Shown here: positions 44,328-54,780 of the stretch, piece after piece
Numbering within the stretch: position 1 is the first letter of the stretch
Layout of the letters: each line of letters opens with the position of its first letter
Assembly: GCA_025924715.1 (NCBI GenBank)
Contig: JAICHV010000007.1
Location: forward strand, 1 to 64,000
DNA from: Alphaproteobacteria bacterium
GTDB lineage: Bacteria > Pseudomonadota > Alphaproteobacteria > Micropepsales > Micropepsaceae
Length of the DNA stretch: 64,000 nt
Direction: 5' to 3'
The notes under the pieces: generated by a model
Database searches by the model: none
What the model was told of the DNA's origin: nothing
What the model saw: only the letters and a program-made list of their open reading frames with translations
Position numbers and translations under genes: made by a program

Positions 44328-45428
44328 ATGCGTCATTGGACAGTGATCGCGCTGGCAGCGCTGGCTTTGAGCGCTTGCGGCCGGCAGCAGCAACAGCCGA
44401 AATTCCCTCCCCCCGTTGTGGGCTTTGTCACTTTGCACGAACAGACCGTGCCGCTGGCGGTGGAATTGCCGGGGCGCACCGATCCTTTCGCCGTTTCGGA
44501 AATTCGTCCGCAGGTGTCGGGGATTATCAAGCAGCGCTTGTTCACCGAGGGCTCCGTGGTCAAGGCGGGCCAGCCGCTTTATCAGATCGATCCCGCACCC
44601 TATCGCGCCGCTTACGACAGCGCCGCCGCCAATCTGGCCAGCGCCAAATTGAAGGCCGAACGCTATGCCGCCCTGCTGAAGCAGAATGCCATCGCGCCCC
44701 AAGACAACGACACCGCCCAGGCCGCATATAAACAGGCCTTGGCCGCCACCGAAGGCGCCAAGATCAATCTGGATTATACCCGCATCACCGCGCCGATCGG
44801 CGGGCGCATCGGCGCCTCCAGCGTCACACCCGGCGCCCTGGTGACCGCCAACCAGGCCCAGGCGCTGGCGACGATTTCCACCCTCGATCCGATCTATGTC
44901 GATATCGACCAGTCCAGCAGCGAAGTGCTGGCGCTCAAACGCGCCGTCCAGTCCGGCGAGATCGAGAAAGGCGCCGGCCTCACCGCCAAGGTGACGCTGA
45001 CCTTGGATGACGGCACGCCTTATGACCGCCCCGGCAAGCTGCAATTCACCGATGTGATGGTGAACCAGGCCACCAGCACGGTGCAGCTGCGCGCCCTGTT
45101 CCCCAATCCGGAAGGTCTGCTGCTTCCCGGACTCTATGTCCGCGCCACCATCGTCGAAGGCATCGATCCGCATGGCCTGCTGGTGCCGCAACAGGCGATC
45201 GGCCGCGATGCCAAGGGTGACGCCACGGCCCTGGTGGTGGACGACAAGAATTTCACCCGGCTGCGCAAGGTGAAGACCGGCCGCGCCGTGGCCGGACAAT
45301 GGCAGGTGCTGGACGGCCTGAGGCCGGGCGACAGAGTGGTGATCGAAGGGCTGTCCAAGGTGATGCCGGACATGCCGGTCCAGCCGCAGGAAATGGCCGT
45401 ACCGGGATCCAAGCCGGCGAGGCAATAA
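44328..45428 (+). CDS. RND efflux periplasmic adaptor (AcrA/MexA-like lipoprotein)
   Basis: MRHWTVIALAALALSACG; PGRTDPFAVSEIRPQVSGIIKQRLFTEGSVVKAGQPLYQIDPAPY. Confidence 0.93.
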   Translation: MRHWTVIALAALALSACGRQQQQPKFPPPVVGFVTLHEQTVPLAVELPGRTDPFAVSEIRPQVSGIIKQRLFTEGSVVKAGQPLYQIDPAPYRAAYDSAAANLASAKLKAERYAALLKQNAIAPQDNDTAQAAYKQALAATEGAKINLDYTRITAPIGGRIGASSVTPGALVTANQAQALATISTLDPIYVDIDQSSSEVLALKRAVQSGEIEKGAGLTAKVTLTLDDGTPYDRPGKLQFTDVMVNQATSTVQLRALFPNPEGLLLPGLYVRATIVEGIDPHGLLVPQQAIGRDAKGDATALVVDDKNFTRLRKVKTGRAVAGQWQVLDGLRPGDRVVIEGLSKVMPDMPVQPQEMAVPGSKPARQ

Positions 45429-45430
45429 AC

Positions 45431-48400
45431 ATGTTGTCGCGCTTTTTCATCGACCGGCCCGTTTTTGCCTGGGTGATCGCCATCGTCATCATGCTGGCGG
45501 GCGGCATCGCCGCGCTCAGCCTGCCGGTGGAGCAATATCCCGTGATCGCCCCGCCCGCGGTGGTGATCAGCGCCGTCTATCCCGGCGCCGACGCCGAAAG
45601 CCTGCAGAATTCGGTCACCCAAGTGATCGAGCAGCAGCTCACCGGCGTCGACCATCTGCTCTATTTCTCGTCCTCCTCGACCGCCGCCGGCACCGTCTCC
45701 ATCACCGCCACCTTCGAGCCCGGCACCGATCCCGACATCGCCCAGGTCCAGGTCCAGAACAAATTGCAGCAAGCAGTGCCGATCCTGCCCGCCGAGGTGC
45801 AGCAGCAGGGCATCACCGTCGCCAAGGCGCAATCGAACTTCATCATCGTCATCGCGGTGGCCGACCAGAGCGGCCGTTACGACAATGTCGATATCGCCGA
45901 TTTCGTCGTCAGCCGCATGCAGGACCCGATCAGCCGCGTGTCCGGCGTCGGCAATGTGGAGGTGTTCGGCTCGCAATACGCCATGCGCATCTGGCTGGAT
46001 CCCTTCAAGCTGCACAATTACGGCTTGGAGCCGTCGGATATCCGCGCCGCCATCCTCGCCCAGAACACCCAGGTTTCCGCCGGCCAGATCGGCGGGCAGC
46101 CCGCCGCGCCGCAAACCCAGCTCAACGCCACGGTGACGTCGCAGTCGCGGCTGCAGACCCCGCAGCAGTTCCGGGACATCATTCTCAAAACCTCGCCCAG
46201 CGGCGCGGTGGTGCATCTGTCGGACGTGGCGCGGGTGGAAATCGGCGCCGATGCCTATGTCTTCAAAAGCCTGCTGAACGGCAAGGCGGCCTCGGGTATG
46301 GCGGTGATGCTGGCGCCCGGCGCCAATGCGCTGCGCACCGTCGACATGGTCAAACAGCGCGCCGAGTCGCTGCGCGCCGATCTGCCGCCCGGCATGGTGA
46401 TGTCCTTTCCGCTGGACAATACCGAATTCATCCGCCTGTCGATCCATGACGTGGTCGTGACCCTGATCGTCGCCATCTTCCTGGTGGTGCTGGTCATGTT
46501 CATTTTCCTGCAGAACTGGCGCGTGACCCTGGTTCCGGCGGTCGCGGTGCCGGTGGTGCTGCTGGGCACTTTCGGCGTGCTGGCCGCTTTCGGCTACACC
46601 ATCAACACTCTGACCTTGTTCGCCCTGGTGCTGGTGATCGGGCTTCTGGTCGACGATGCCATCGTGGTGGTGGAGAATGTCGAGCGCATCATGCGCGAGG
46701 AGCGATTGCCGCCGCGCGAAGCGACCTTGAAAAGCATGCAGGAAATCACCGGCGCCCTGATCGGCATCGGCTTGGTGCTGACCGCCGTGTTTCTGCCGAT
46801 GGCCTTTTTCGGCGGCTCGACCGGGGCGATCTATCGCCAGTTTTCGGTCACCATCGTCTCGGCCATGGTATTGTCGATCATGGTCGCCCTGGTTCTGACG
46901 CCGGCGCTCTGCGCCACCCTGCTGAGGCCCTATGACGACGTCCATGCGCTGCATGGACGGTTCTTCACCTGGTTCAACCGCAGCTTCGAGCGGATGCGCC
47001 TGGGCTATGCCCGGTGGCTGCAGGGCGTGCTGTCCGTCTCTCTGATCACCATGCTGGTCTATGGCGGAATCGTCGCCGCGCTGGTGGTGTTGTTCCTGCG
47101 GATGCCGACGGGCTTTCTGCCGGACGAAGACCAGGGCTATTTCATGACCCTGATCAGCCTGCCCTCGGGCGCGATGCAGGACCGCACCATGGCCGTGGCG
47201 GAGCAGGTCAGCGACTATCTGGAGAAAAACGAAGGCAAGAATATCGAATTCAATTTCACCGTCGCCGGCTATGGGTTTTACGGCACCGGGCAGAATACCG
47301 GCATTGTCTTTACCCGGTTGAAGGATTTCGACCAGCGCAAGGGGCGGGCAAACAGCGCCCAGGCGATCACCCAGCGCGCTTTCGGCGCCTTCATGCAAAT
47401 CCGCGACGCCATGGTGTATCCTATTGTGCCCCCGTCGGTCAGCGAGCTTGGCAATTCCAGCGGTTTCGACATCCAAATGGAAGACCGCGGCAATCTGGGT
47501 CATGACGGCTTGATCCAGGCCCGCAACATGCTTTTGGGCATGGCGGCGCAGGATCCCAAACTGGCCGGGGTGAGACCCGCCAGCCTGGAAGACACCGCCC
47601 AACTGCATCTGGACGTGGATAAGGCCAAGGCCAATGCGCTGGGGCTGTCGCTCAGCGACGTCAACGCCACTTTGTCCACCGCCTGGGGCGGCAGTTTCGT
47701 CAACAATTTCGTCGATCGCGGCCGCATCAAGCGGGTCTATATCGAGGGCGATGCGCCCTATCGCTCCAAGCCGGACGATCTTTCGCTTTGGTATGTGCGC
47801 GGCAGCAGCGGCGAGATGGCGCCGCTGTCCGCCATCACCACGCCGCATTGGACGCAAGGGCCCGCGGCGCTGACCCGCTACAACGGCCTGCCTTCTGTCG
47901 AGCTCAATGGCCAGGGCGCGCCGGGCGTCAGTTCGGGCGAGGCGCTCAAGGAAATGGATGCGATCTTCCAGAAACTGCCCAAGGGTGTCGCCTATGAACT
48001 GACCGGCCTGTCCTATCAGGAACAGGCGGCGGGCGCTCAGGCCCCCGCGCTTTATGCTTTGTCGATCCTGGTGGTCTATCTGTGCCTGGCGGCGCTGTAT
48101 GAGAGCTGGGCCATCCCGCTCTCGGTGATGATGGTGATTCCGTTGGGCGTCATCGGCGCGGTGATCGCGGCCAGCTTGCGGGGCCTGTTCAATGACATCT
48201 ATTTCCAGGTCGGCCTCCTCACCACCATCGGCTTGTCGGCCAAGAACGCCATTCTGATCGTCGAATTCGCCGTGGATTTCGAGAAGCAGGGCATGAAAGC
48301 CCGCGAAGCGGCGCTGACGGCGGCGCGCATGCGACTGAGGCCCATCCTGATGACCTCGATCGCCTTCATCGCCGGCGTCTCGCCGCTGGTGGTGGCGGGC

Positions 48401-48535
48401 GGCGCCGGGGCCGGCAGCCAGAACGACATCGGAACCGGCGTGGTCGGCGGCATGATCTCGGCCACCGTGCTGGCGATTTTCTTCGTGCCGGTGTTCTTCC
48501 AGCTCATCAACAAGGGCCTGCAGCACCACGAGTGA
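45431..48535 (+). CDS. RND efflux inner-membrane permease (HAE1/AcrB family)
   Basis: MLSRFFIDRPVFAWVIAIVIMLAGGIAAL...VLVIGLLVDDAIVVVENVERIMREE...FVPVFFQLI; 1034 aa. Confidence 0.95.
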   Translation: MLSRFFIDRPVFAWVIAIVIMLAGGIAALSLPVEQYPVIAPPAVVISAVYPGADAESLQNSVTQVIEQQLTGVDHLLYFSSSSTAAGTVSITATFEPGTDPDIAQVQVQNKLQQAVPILPAEVQQQGITVAKAQSNFIIVIAVADQSGRYDNVDIADFVVSRMQDPISRVSGVGNVEVFGSQYAMRIWLDPFKLHNYGLEPSDIRAAILAQNTQVSAGQIGGQPAAPQTQLNATVTSQSRLQTPQQFRDIILKTSPSGAVVHLSDVARVEIGADAYVFKSLLNGKAASGMAVMLAPGANALRTVDMVKQRAESLRADLPPGMVMSFPLDNTEFIRLSIHDVVVTLIVAIFLVVLVMFIFLQNWRVTLVPAVAVPVVLLGTFGVLAAFGYTINTLTLFALVLVIGLLVDDAIVVVENVERIMREERLPPREATLKSMQEITGALIGIGLVLTAVFLPMAFFGGSTGAIYRQFSVTIVSAMVLSIMVALVLTPALCATLLRPYDDVHALHGRFFTWFNRSFERMRLGYARWLQGVLSVSLITMLVYGGIVAALVVLFLRMPTGFLPDEDQGYFMTLISLPSGAMQDRTMAVAEQVSDYLEKNEGKNIEFNFTVAGYGFYGTGQNTGIVFTRLKDFDQRKGRANSAQAITQRAFGAFMQIRDAMVYPIVPPSVSELGNSSGFDIQMEDRGNLGHDGLIQARNMLLGMAAQDPKLAGVRPASLEDTAQLHLDVDKAKANALGLSLSDVNATLSTAWGGSFVNNFVDRGRIKRVYIEGDAPYRSKPDDLSLWYVRGSSGEMAPLSAITTPHWTQGPAALTRYNGLPSVELNGQGAPGVSSGEALKEMDAIFQKLPKGVAYELTGLSYQEQAAGAQAPALYALSILVVYLCLAALYESWAIPLSVMMVIPLGVIGAVIAASLRGLFNDIYFQVGLLTTIGLSAKNAILIVEFAVDFEKQGMKAREAALTAARMRLRPILMTSIAFIAGVSPLVVAGGAGAGSQNDIGTGVVGGMISATVLAIFFVPVFFQLINKGLQHHE

Positions 48536-48575
48536 GGGACTGTGCTAAGGCCGCCTTGGCTGGGGCTTGAAGCGC

Positions 48576-49127
48576 TTATTTTCCACTCTTGGCCTGGCCG
48601 GCCTTTGCTGCGTTATAGGCACCCAGCTGATCCGCCTTGAGCTTGGTCACTTCGATCCTGGGACCTTCCGGGGTTTGGACCTTTCCCATCAAAATGCGGT
48701 CCCCGCTTTCCAGCTTTCCCAAATACACGCCGCGTTCCGGAAGAATGACCGTCGCCTCCCCGTTTTCCATGACCGTGACCATTCCACCCGCCTCCACCGC
48801 TTTGGCGGACATCTTCCGCAGGGCCGAAAAATAAGGCTCCCGCCGCCAGGATTGCGACGCGCCATCGTCGACCTGAACGACCACATGCCGATCGCTTTCC
48901 GCCACCAGCACCATCTTGCAATTGTTCGGCTTCCAGGCCTCGTCCAAATGCGGATCCATGAGCCACAGGCAGTGAAAGCTCCGGCAGGATTGCGGCCGCT
49001 CGCTGTAGATGGCGCAGCCCTTGCTCCCGTCCACATGCACGCATAGCCGGCCCTGGGGCTTTTCGAGCTCCGAAACTTGCAGCAACTTGCAGCATAGGGT
49101 GCAGTCGCCACATTCCTTGACCATCAC
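48576..49127 (-). CDS. YkgJ-family cysteine cluster protein
   Basis: CGDCTLCCKLLQVSELEKPQGRLCVHVDGSKGCAIYSERPQSCRSFHCLWL. Confidence 0.8.
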   Translation of the reverse strand: MMVKECGDCTLCCKLLQVSELEKPQGRLCVHVDGSKGCAIYSERPQSCRSFHCLWLMDPHLDEAWKPNNCKMVLVAESDRHVVVQVDDGASQSWRREPYFSALRKMSAKAVEAGGMVTVMENGEATVILPERGVYLGKLESGDRILMGKVQTPEGPRIEVTKLKADQLGAYNAAKAGQAKSGK

Positions 49128-49241
49128 TTGGACCTTTATCTACCCCCGCCTTTGGCAAGGCGGCGCCTGCCACTATAATGGGATATGGTGAGACGGCGAA
49201 ATGCCGCAAATGCCCGTCACATCCTTTGGTGCCAAGGAATA

Positions 49242-50225
49242 ATGCGCAAAGATCAACACCCTATCATCGCCGTCGCCCCGATGATGGACTGGACAGACAG
49301 CCATTGCCGGGTGTTGCACCGGCTGCTGACCGCGCGCACGTTGCTCTATAGCGAAATGGTGACCGCCGACGCGGTGCTGCGCGGCGACCGCGCCCGGCTG
49401 TTGGGCTTTGACGCCAGCGAACATCCCCTGGCGCTGCAACTGGGCGGCAGCGAGCCGGCCAAATTGGCTGAGGCGGCCCGCATCGGCGAGGATTTCGGTT
49501 ATGACGAGATCAATCTCAATGTCGGCTGCCCCTCGGACCGGGTGCAATCGGGACGGTTCGGCGCCTGCCTGATGAAGGAGCCGGCGCTGGTGGGTGATTG
49601 CATGGCCGCGATGGCCCGCGCGGTGCGCCTGCCCGTCACCGTCAAATGCCGGCTGGGCGTGGACGAACAGGACCCCGAACTCAGCCTGCGCGATCTGATC
49701 GGCCAATGCGCCGCCGCCGGCGTAACGAATTTCGCGGTCCATGCGCGCAAAGCCTGGCTGGACGGGTTGTCGCCCAAGGAAAACCGGGACATTCCGCCTC
49801 TGGATTACGAACTGGTCTATCGCGTCAAACGGGAAAATCCCCGGCTCACCATCACCTTGAATGGCGGCATCCAGACTTTGGAGACGGCGGAGGCTCATCT
49901 GGCCCATGTCGATGGCGTGATGCTGGGCCGTGCCGCCTATCAAAGCCCTGCCCTGCTGGCGGAGATCGATGCGCGTTTTTTTGGGGGCGCAGCGGTCGAT
50001 CTCGATCAGGCGGTGAGCGCTTATTGCGAGTATGTCGAACGCAAGTTGGCGCAAGGTGTGCGGCTCAACTCCATGACCAAACATATGCTGGGGCTTTATA
50101 ACGGCCGCAAGGGCGCCCGCCCGTTCCGCCGCCATCTCAGCGAGAACGCCACGCGAGAGGGCGCCGGCATCACCGTGCTGCGCGACGCGCTGGCTTTCCT
50201 GCAACGCGACTCCATCGAGGCTTAG
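49242..50225 (+). CDS. dusA: tRNA-dihydrouridine synthase DusA
   Basis: IIAVAPMMDWTDSHCRVLHRLL, INLNVGCPSDRVQSGRFGACLM, NFAVHARKAWLDGLSPKENRDIPPL. Confidence 0.92.
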   Translation: MRKDQHPIIAVAPMMDWTDSHCRVLHRLLTARTLLYSEMVTADAVLRGDRARLLGFDASEHPLALQLGGSEPAKLAEAARIGEDFGYDEINLNVGCPSDRVQSGRFGACLMKEPALVGDCMAAMARAVRLPVTVKCRLGVDEQDPELSLRDLIGQCAAAGVTNFAVHARKAWLDGLSPKENRDIPPLDYELVYRVKRENPRLTITLNGGIQTLETAEAHLAHVDGVMLGRAAYQSPALLAEIDARFFGGAAVDLDQAVSAYCEYVERKLAQGVRLNSMTKHMLGLYNGRKGARPFRRHLSENATREGAGITVLRDALAFLQRDSIEA

Positions 50226-51241
50226 CCCCGAAAAAAGCCGTGGCTCCTGGCCCAGGCCACCAGCAGCTCCGGCCAGATGGCACCGGGCTTGCCCGCCATC
50301 TTGGCGATGCCGAAGCCATGGCCCCCCTGCTCGAAGACATGCAGCTCTGCCGGCACGCCCGCGGCGCGAAGGCCTGCGAAGAACGCGATACCGTTCGGAG
50401 CCGGCGGAACAAGCGGGTCGTCCGCGGCCAGGGCGATAAAAACCGGAGGCGCCGCCGCGGTGACGTTCTTCTCGCAGGAATAAAGATCGATCTGTTCCGG
50501 CGTGGGCGCGGCCCCCAACAAGGCAAGACGCGAGCCGTTATGTGCGCCTTCGCCCATCGTCACCACCGGATAGAGCGTCACCACGAAATTGGGCTTGGCA
50601 TCGGCATTGTCGGCGGCATCTACCGGCCGGTAAACCGGCGCTGCGAACCGCGTGGCCAGAGAACAGGCGACATGGCCACCCGCCGAAAAGCCCAGGAAAC
50701 CGACACGCGCCGGATCAAGACCGAAGCGGGCGGCATTGGCGCGCACCAGCCGCATGGCCCGCTGGGCATCCTGCAGCGGCACATTCGAGCGCTCGGCCCA
50801 GCCCTCGCCGGGGAGCCGGTAGCGCAGGACGAAACAGGTGACGCCGAATCCGGTCAGGCGGCGCGCGGTTTCGAAGGCCTCTCCGTCCAGATATTCGCGG
50901 ACATAGCCGCCGCCCGGCGCCAGGATCACGGCCGAACCGTCAGGCCGGTCCGGGCGAAACACATCCAGGCGCGGCACGCCGATATGGTCGGCGGACCGGT
51001 CGGGCGGCATGCCCGCGATGGCGTGGTTGGTGACGCGCTGCGGTGGCAGGTCAAGACCGGCACCCCCGGGTGGCGTCCCCGGCCACAGGACAAGATTTTC
51101 GCCTGGATCGCCGGGCAGGATGCCGTCGCCCGGCATCACGGTTTGCGCCTGGGCTCCCGTGGTCAGCACGGCCATGCCGGCCAGGCCGAAGCCGATGGCG
51201 GCGCGGCGATCCAGGCCGATGCGTGCTGCGGTCTCATCCAT
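50222..51241 (-). CDS. Alpha/beta hydrolase (BD-FAE/acetyl-esterase type), secreted
   Basis: AVILAPGGGYVREYL, VGFLGFSAGGHVACSLATRF (GFSAGG), HVFEQGGHGFGI. Confidence 0.85.
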   Translation of the reverse strand: MDETAARIGLDRRAAIGFGLAGMAVLTTGAQAQTVMPGDGILPGDPGENLVLWPGTPPGGAGLDLPPQRVTNHAIAGMPPDRSADHIGVPRLDVFRPDRPDGSAVILAPGGGYVREYLDGEAFETARRLTGFGVTCFVLRYRLPGEGWAERSNVPLQDAQRAMRLVRANAARFGLDPARVGFLGFSAGGHVACSLATRFAAPVYRPVDAADNADAKPNFVVTLYPVVTMGEGAHNGSRLALLGAAPTPEQIDLYSCEKNVTAAAPPVFIALAADDPLVPPAPNGIAFFAGLRAAGVPAELHVFEQGGHGFGIAKMAGKPGAIWPELLVAWARSHGFFRG

Positions 51242-51255
51242 GACCGCAGGATATA

Positions 51256-52752
51256 TCAGATTTTCTGGTCGTATTCGCCGACTTCCGGATATTTGGAAAG
51301 ACGCGTGTCGATGTCCTTGAACATCGCCCGCATCTTCTCTTCCGAGACCGGGCTTTCCACCACCACCACCAGCGACGGCTTGTTGGATGACGCCCGCACC
51401 AGACCCCAGGTGCCGTCTTCCAGGGTGACGCGTACCCCATTGACGGTGACCACGCTGGTGATGGTTTGGCCCAGCAGCTTTTCGCCGCGGGTTTTCATGC
51501 CGGCATAATCGCGGGTGACCGCTTCGACCACAGCATATTTTTTGTCGTCCGGGCAGAAGGGCGACATGGTGGGCGAGCCCCAGGTCTTGGGCAGCCCGTC
51601 ATAAAGCGCGGACAGACTTTTGCCGCCGGCGCGATCCAGCATCTCCAGCACCGCGATGCCGGCGACGATGCCGTCGTCATAGCCATGGCCGACCGGCGGA
51701 TTGAAGAAGAAATGGCCCGATTTCTCGAAGCCGGCCAGGGCCTTCAGCTCGGCGGTGCGGCGCTTGATATAGGAATGGCCGGTCTTCCAGTAATCGGTCT
51801 TGACCCCGCGGGCCTGCAAAACCGGATCGGTCAGATAAAGCCCGGTGGATTTCACGTCCACCACGAATTGCGCATCCGCGTGCTTGGCCGACAGATCGCG
51901 GGCCAGCAAGACGCCGATCTTGTCGGCGAAAATCTCCCGCCCGGTATCGTCGACCACGCCGCAGCGGTCGCCGTCGCCGTCAAAACCCAGGCATAGATCG
52001 GCGCCATGCGCGCGCACCGCATCGCCCATGGCATGCAGCATGTGAAGGTCTTCGGGATTGGGATTGTATTTGGGGAAGGTGAAATCCAGCTCGGTGTCCA
52101 TGTCGATCACCTCGGCGCCGATGCGGCGCAGGGCTTCGGGGGCAAAGGCGCCGGCGGTGCCGTTGCCGCAAGCCGCCACGACCTTGAGGGGTCGCGAAAG
52201 CTTATGGCCCTTGGTCACCGCCGCCAGATAAGTCTCGCGCATGTCGGCGACGGCGACATAGCGGCCGCCGTCACGCTCCTGCCCCTGGCCTTCCAGCACG
52301 ATCTTGCGCAAGGCGCCCATCTCGTCCGGACCGAAAGTGAGCGGGCGCTGTGCCCCCATCTTAACCCCCGTCCAGCCGTTTTCATTGTGGCTGGCGGTGA
52401 CCATCGCCACCGCCGGGCAATCGAGCGCGAACTGCGCGAAATAGGCCACCGGCGACAGCGCCAGTCCGATGTCATGGACTTCGCAGCCGGCCCGCATCAA
52501 CCCGATGGTGAGGGCCTGTTTGATCGACAGGGAATAGGAACGGAAGTCATGGCCGGTGACGACTTTCGGCTGAACCCCGATCTGGCGCAGATAGGTGCCC
52601 AGGCCCAGCCCCAGCGCCTGGATACCCAGCAGGTTGATCTCCTTGCCGAACAGCCAGCGCGCATCATATTCGCGAAAGCCGTTGGCGGTGACCAAAGGCA
52701 GATTCTCATAATCCGCGGAATTGGGGACCAGGTTGGAAAGCGGCTTCATCAT
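51256..52752 (-). CDS. Phosphomannomutase/phosphoglucomutase
   Basis: FREYDARWLFGKEIN, MVTASHNENGWTGVKMG (TASHN), GFDGDGDRCGVVDDTG. Confidence 0.93.
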   Translation of the reverse strand: MMKPLSNLVPNSADYENLPLVTANGFREYDARWLFGKEINLLGIQALGLGLGTYLRQIGVQPKVVTGHDFRSYSLSIKQALTIGLMRAGCEVHDIGLALSPVAYFAQFALDCPAVAMVTASHNENGWTGVKMGAQRPLTFGPDEMGALRKIVLEGQGQERDGGRYVAVADMRETYLAAVTKGHKLSRPLKVVAACGNGTAGAFAPEALRRIGAEVIDMDTELDFTFPKYNPNPEDLHMLHAMGDAVRAHGADLCLGFDGDGDRCGVVDDTGREIFADKIGVLLARDLSAKHADAQFVVDVKSTGLYLTDPVLQARGVKTDYWKTGHSYIKRRTAELKALAGFEKSGHFFFNPPVGHGYDDGIVAGIAVLEMLDRAGGKSLSALYDGLPKTWGSPTMSPFCPDDKKYAVVEAVTRDYAGMKTRGEKLLGQTITSVVTVNGVRVTLEDGTWGLVRASSNKPSLVVVVESPVSEEKMRAMFKDIDTRLSKYPEVGEYDQKI

Positions 52753-52817
52753 GAGAGGGCGGGCTCGGCAAAACGCGGGCGGTTGTAACCGCCTCGCCGC
52801 CGAACCTCAACCGCCGG

Positions 52818-53009
52818 TCAGCCGGGTTCGTGCGGACCCAGGCTGCCGTCCTGGCGCTCGAAGCGCGGATTGGACAGGTCATAGGTGTCGAACCCGCAAT
52901 GCGGGCAGACCGTGATCAAGCTGCCGCGGCCAAAGGGGGTGGTGTTGTGGCAGCGCTCGCACCTGTAATCGGCGCTTTCACGCGCCATTTCGCCAACCTT
53001 CTCGGTCAT
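52818..53009 (-). CDS. Small zinc-ribbon protein
   Basis: 63 aa with CERCHNTTPFGRGSLITVCPHCGFDTYDLSNPRF (CxxC-CxxC). Confidence 0.6.
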   Translation of the reverse strand: MTEKVGEMARESADYRCERCHNTTPFGRGSLITVCPHCGFDTYDLSNPRFERQDGSLGPHEPG

Positions 53010-53102
53010 TACGGGCTCCTCGAACTTGGGACCCAACGCCCGGCCGCGCCCGGTCGTTCCTGAAAAAGATGTTTCCGCCGCCCGGCTTTGTATAATGGAG
53101 CG

Positions 53103-53909
53103 ATGGACCGGACCGACATCGCCCACGCCCTCAAATTGCCGGTTTTCGAAAAAGGCTGGGTCTGGCTGGTGGGCGGCGGCCCGGGCGATCCCGGCTTGAT
53201 CACCGCCCTGGGCCTTCATGCCTTGGCGCAGGCGGATTTCGTCCTTTATGACGCCTTGATCGACGAAACACTGCTCACCCTGACCAAGCCGGGCGCGGGG
53301 TTGATCTTTGCCGGCAAGCGCGCCGGCATGCGCTCCTGCAAGCAGAGCGATATTTCCGCCATGCTGGTGGATCTGGCGAAACAGCAAAAGCGGGTGCTGC
53401 GGCTGAAAGGGGGCGATCCCTTCGTCTTCGGCCGCGGCGGCGAGGAAGCCGGCGCCCTGGCCAAGGCCGGCATTCCCTTCCGCATCGTGCCGGGGATCAC
53501 CGCCGGCATCGGCGGCCTTGCCTATGCCGGGATTCCCGTCACCCATCGCGACACCAATTCCGCCGTCACCTTCATCACCGGTCATGACGCGGACGGAAAA
53601 CTGCCCCAGTTGAACTGGGCGGGACTGGCGGCGGGTTCGCCGACCCTGGTGCTCTATATGGCGCGCAAACATGCCGGCGAGATCGCCGCCGCCCTGATCG
53701 CGGCGGGACGCAGACCGGACGAACCCGCCGCCATTGTCGCCAATGCCGCGCGCCCGCAGCAGAGCGTCGTCGTCACCACTTTGGCGCAGATGGGGGACGC
53801 CGCCGCCGCCAGTCCTGCCGTCGCGATCATCGTGATCGGCGAAAATGTGAAACTGCGGGGCGAACTGGATTGGCTGACCCGCGCCGCCGCAGAACTTAGC
53901 CCCGGCTGA
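53103..53909 (+). CDS. cobA: Uroporphyrinogen-III C-methyltransferase
   Basis: VWLVGGGPGDPGLITALGLHALAQADFVLYDALI, VLRLKGGDPFVFGRGGEEA, GITAGIGGLAYAGIPVTHR. Confidence 0.93.
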   Translation: MDRTDIAHALKLPVFEKGWVWLVGGGPGDPGLITALGLHALAQADFVLYDALIDETLLTLTKPGAGLIFAGKRAGMRSCKQSDISAMLVDLAKQQKRVLRLKGGDPFVFGRGGEEAGALAKAGIPFRIVPGITAGIGGLAYAGIPVTHRDTNSAVTFITGHDADGKLPQLNWAGLAAGSPTLVLYMARKHAGEIAAALIAAGRRPDEPAAIVANAARPQQSVVVTTLAQMGDAAAASPAVAIIVIGENVKLRGELDWLTRAAAELSPG

Positions 53910-54066
53910 TGGCTTTCAGCCGCGCCGGCAGTTCCGCCATGATGGCGGCGCGCTGCGCTTCGCTGAGCGCGGTCCATTGCGCGATTTCGTCCAGGGTCCG
54001 GCCGCAGCCCGAACAAAGCTGCCGGGCCGGGTCATAAAGACAGATTTTGGTGCAGGGGTTTTCCAC
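53896..54066 (-). CDS. DUF1289 small Cys-rich protein (GTG start)
   Basis: VENPCTKICLYDPARQLCSGCGRTLDEIAQWTALSEAQRAAIMAELPARLKAISRG; absent from the supplied ORF list because it is <60 aa. Confidence 0.8.
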   Translation of the reverse strand: MENPCTKICLYDPARQLCSGCGRTLDEIAQWTALSEAQRAAIMAELPARLKAISRG

Positions 54067-54169
54067 CAAAACAGCCTAAAAGGCTCGACCGTTCAAAGCC
54101 AGGCGATGGTCTTAACCGATGCTTCAACAGCACGGGCCTACCATTTTCGCGGATTGTACGGAACTTCAG

Positions 54170-54700
54170 ATGGCCAAAGCGCAGTTCCACAAGAACCAGC
54201 GGGTTTACGTCAAGCCGGTCGGCACCTGGGCGCTGGTCGAGCATGTCGTGCCGCATTGGGCCAAGGGCATCGATGAGCCGATCCGCATCCATTACGATGT
54301 CGGACTGGGACGCGAATTCGCCGCCGAAGAATTGCTCAGCGAAGAACCGATGGGCGACCAGGTGCAGGCCGAGGGCGAACAGTGGCGGGTGGTGCGGGCC
54401 CGCAACAAATGGCAGCCGGCGGAAGGCTGCGCCGCCCATCCCGTTCCGGGCACTTTTCCGGTGGTGATAACCGGCGAGGCCGATTGGGGCGGCTGGCGGG
54501 TGCCGGGCGCGGAATATGATCTCTACCCCGCCAAGGTCGAAGAGCAGGCGCGGCTGATCGCCAGCGCACCCAAACTGGCCTCCTTCGCCAGCGGATTGGT
54601 CGAATGGGCGCGCAAATCCGGCGAGGATATGCCCAGCGCCCTGGCCGAGCTGGCCCACAATGCCCAGGACATCCTGGCCCAGGTAAAAGGCCAGGGTTAA
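54170..54700 (+). CDS. Conserved hypothetical protein
   Basis: MAKAQFHKNQRVYVKPVGTWALVEHVVPHWAKGIDEPIRIHYDVGLGREFAAEELL. Confidence 0.55.
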   Translation: MAKAQFHKNQRVYVKPVGTWALVEHVVPHWAKGIDEPIRIHYDVGLGREFAAEELLSEEPMGDQVQAEGEQWRVVRARNKWQPAEGCAAHPVPGTFPVVITGEADWGGWRVPGAEYDLYPAKVEEQARLIASAPKLASFASGLVEWARKSGEDMPSALAELAHNAQDILAQVKGQG

Positions 54701-54780
54701 TCGGCGAATAAAATCTTCCACCCCCCTGGCGCGGCGCGGCAAAGCTGCCAAGCTGAGGTCGTTTTGGGTTGGGGAACCTG

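Noticed and set aside
45134-48529. 1131-aa ORF on the minus strand
   Set aside because: Antisense shadow of the AcrB-type permease and adaptor end; His/Gln/Asp-rich, no recognisable domain.
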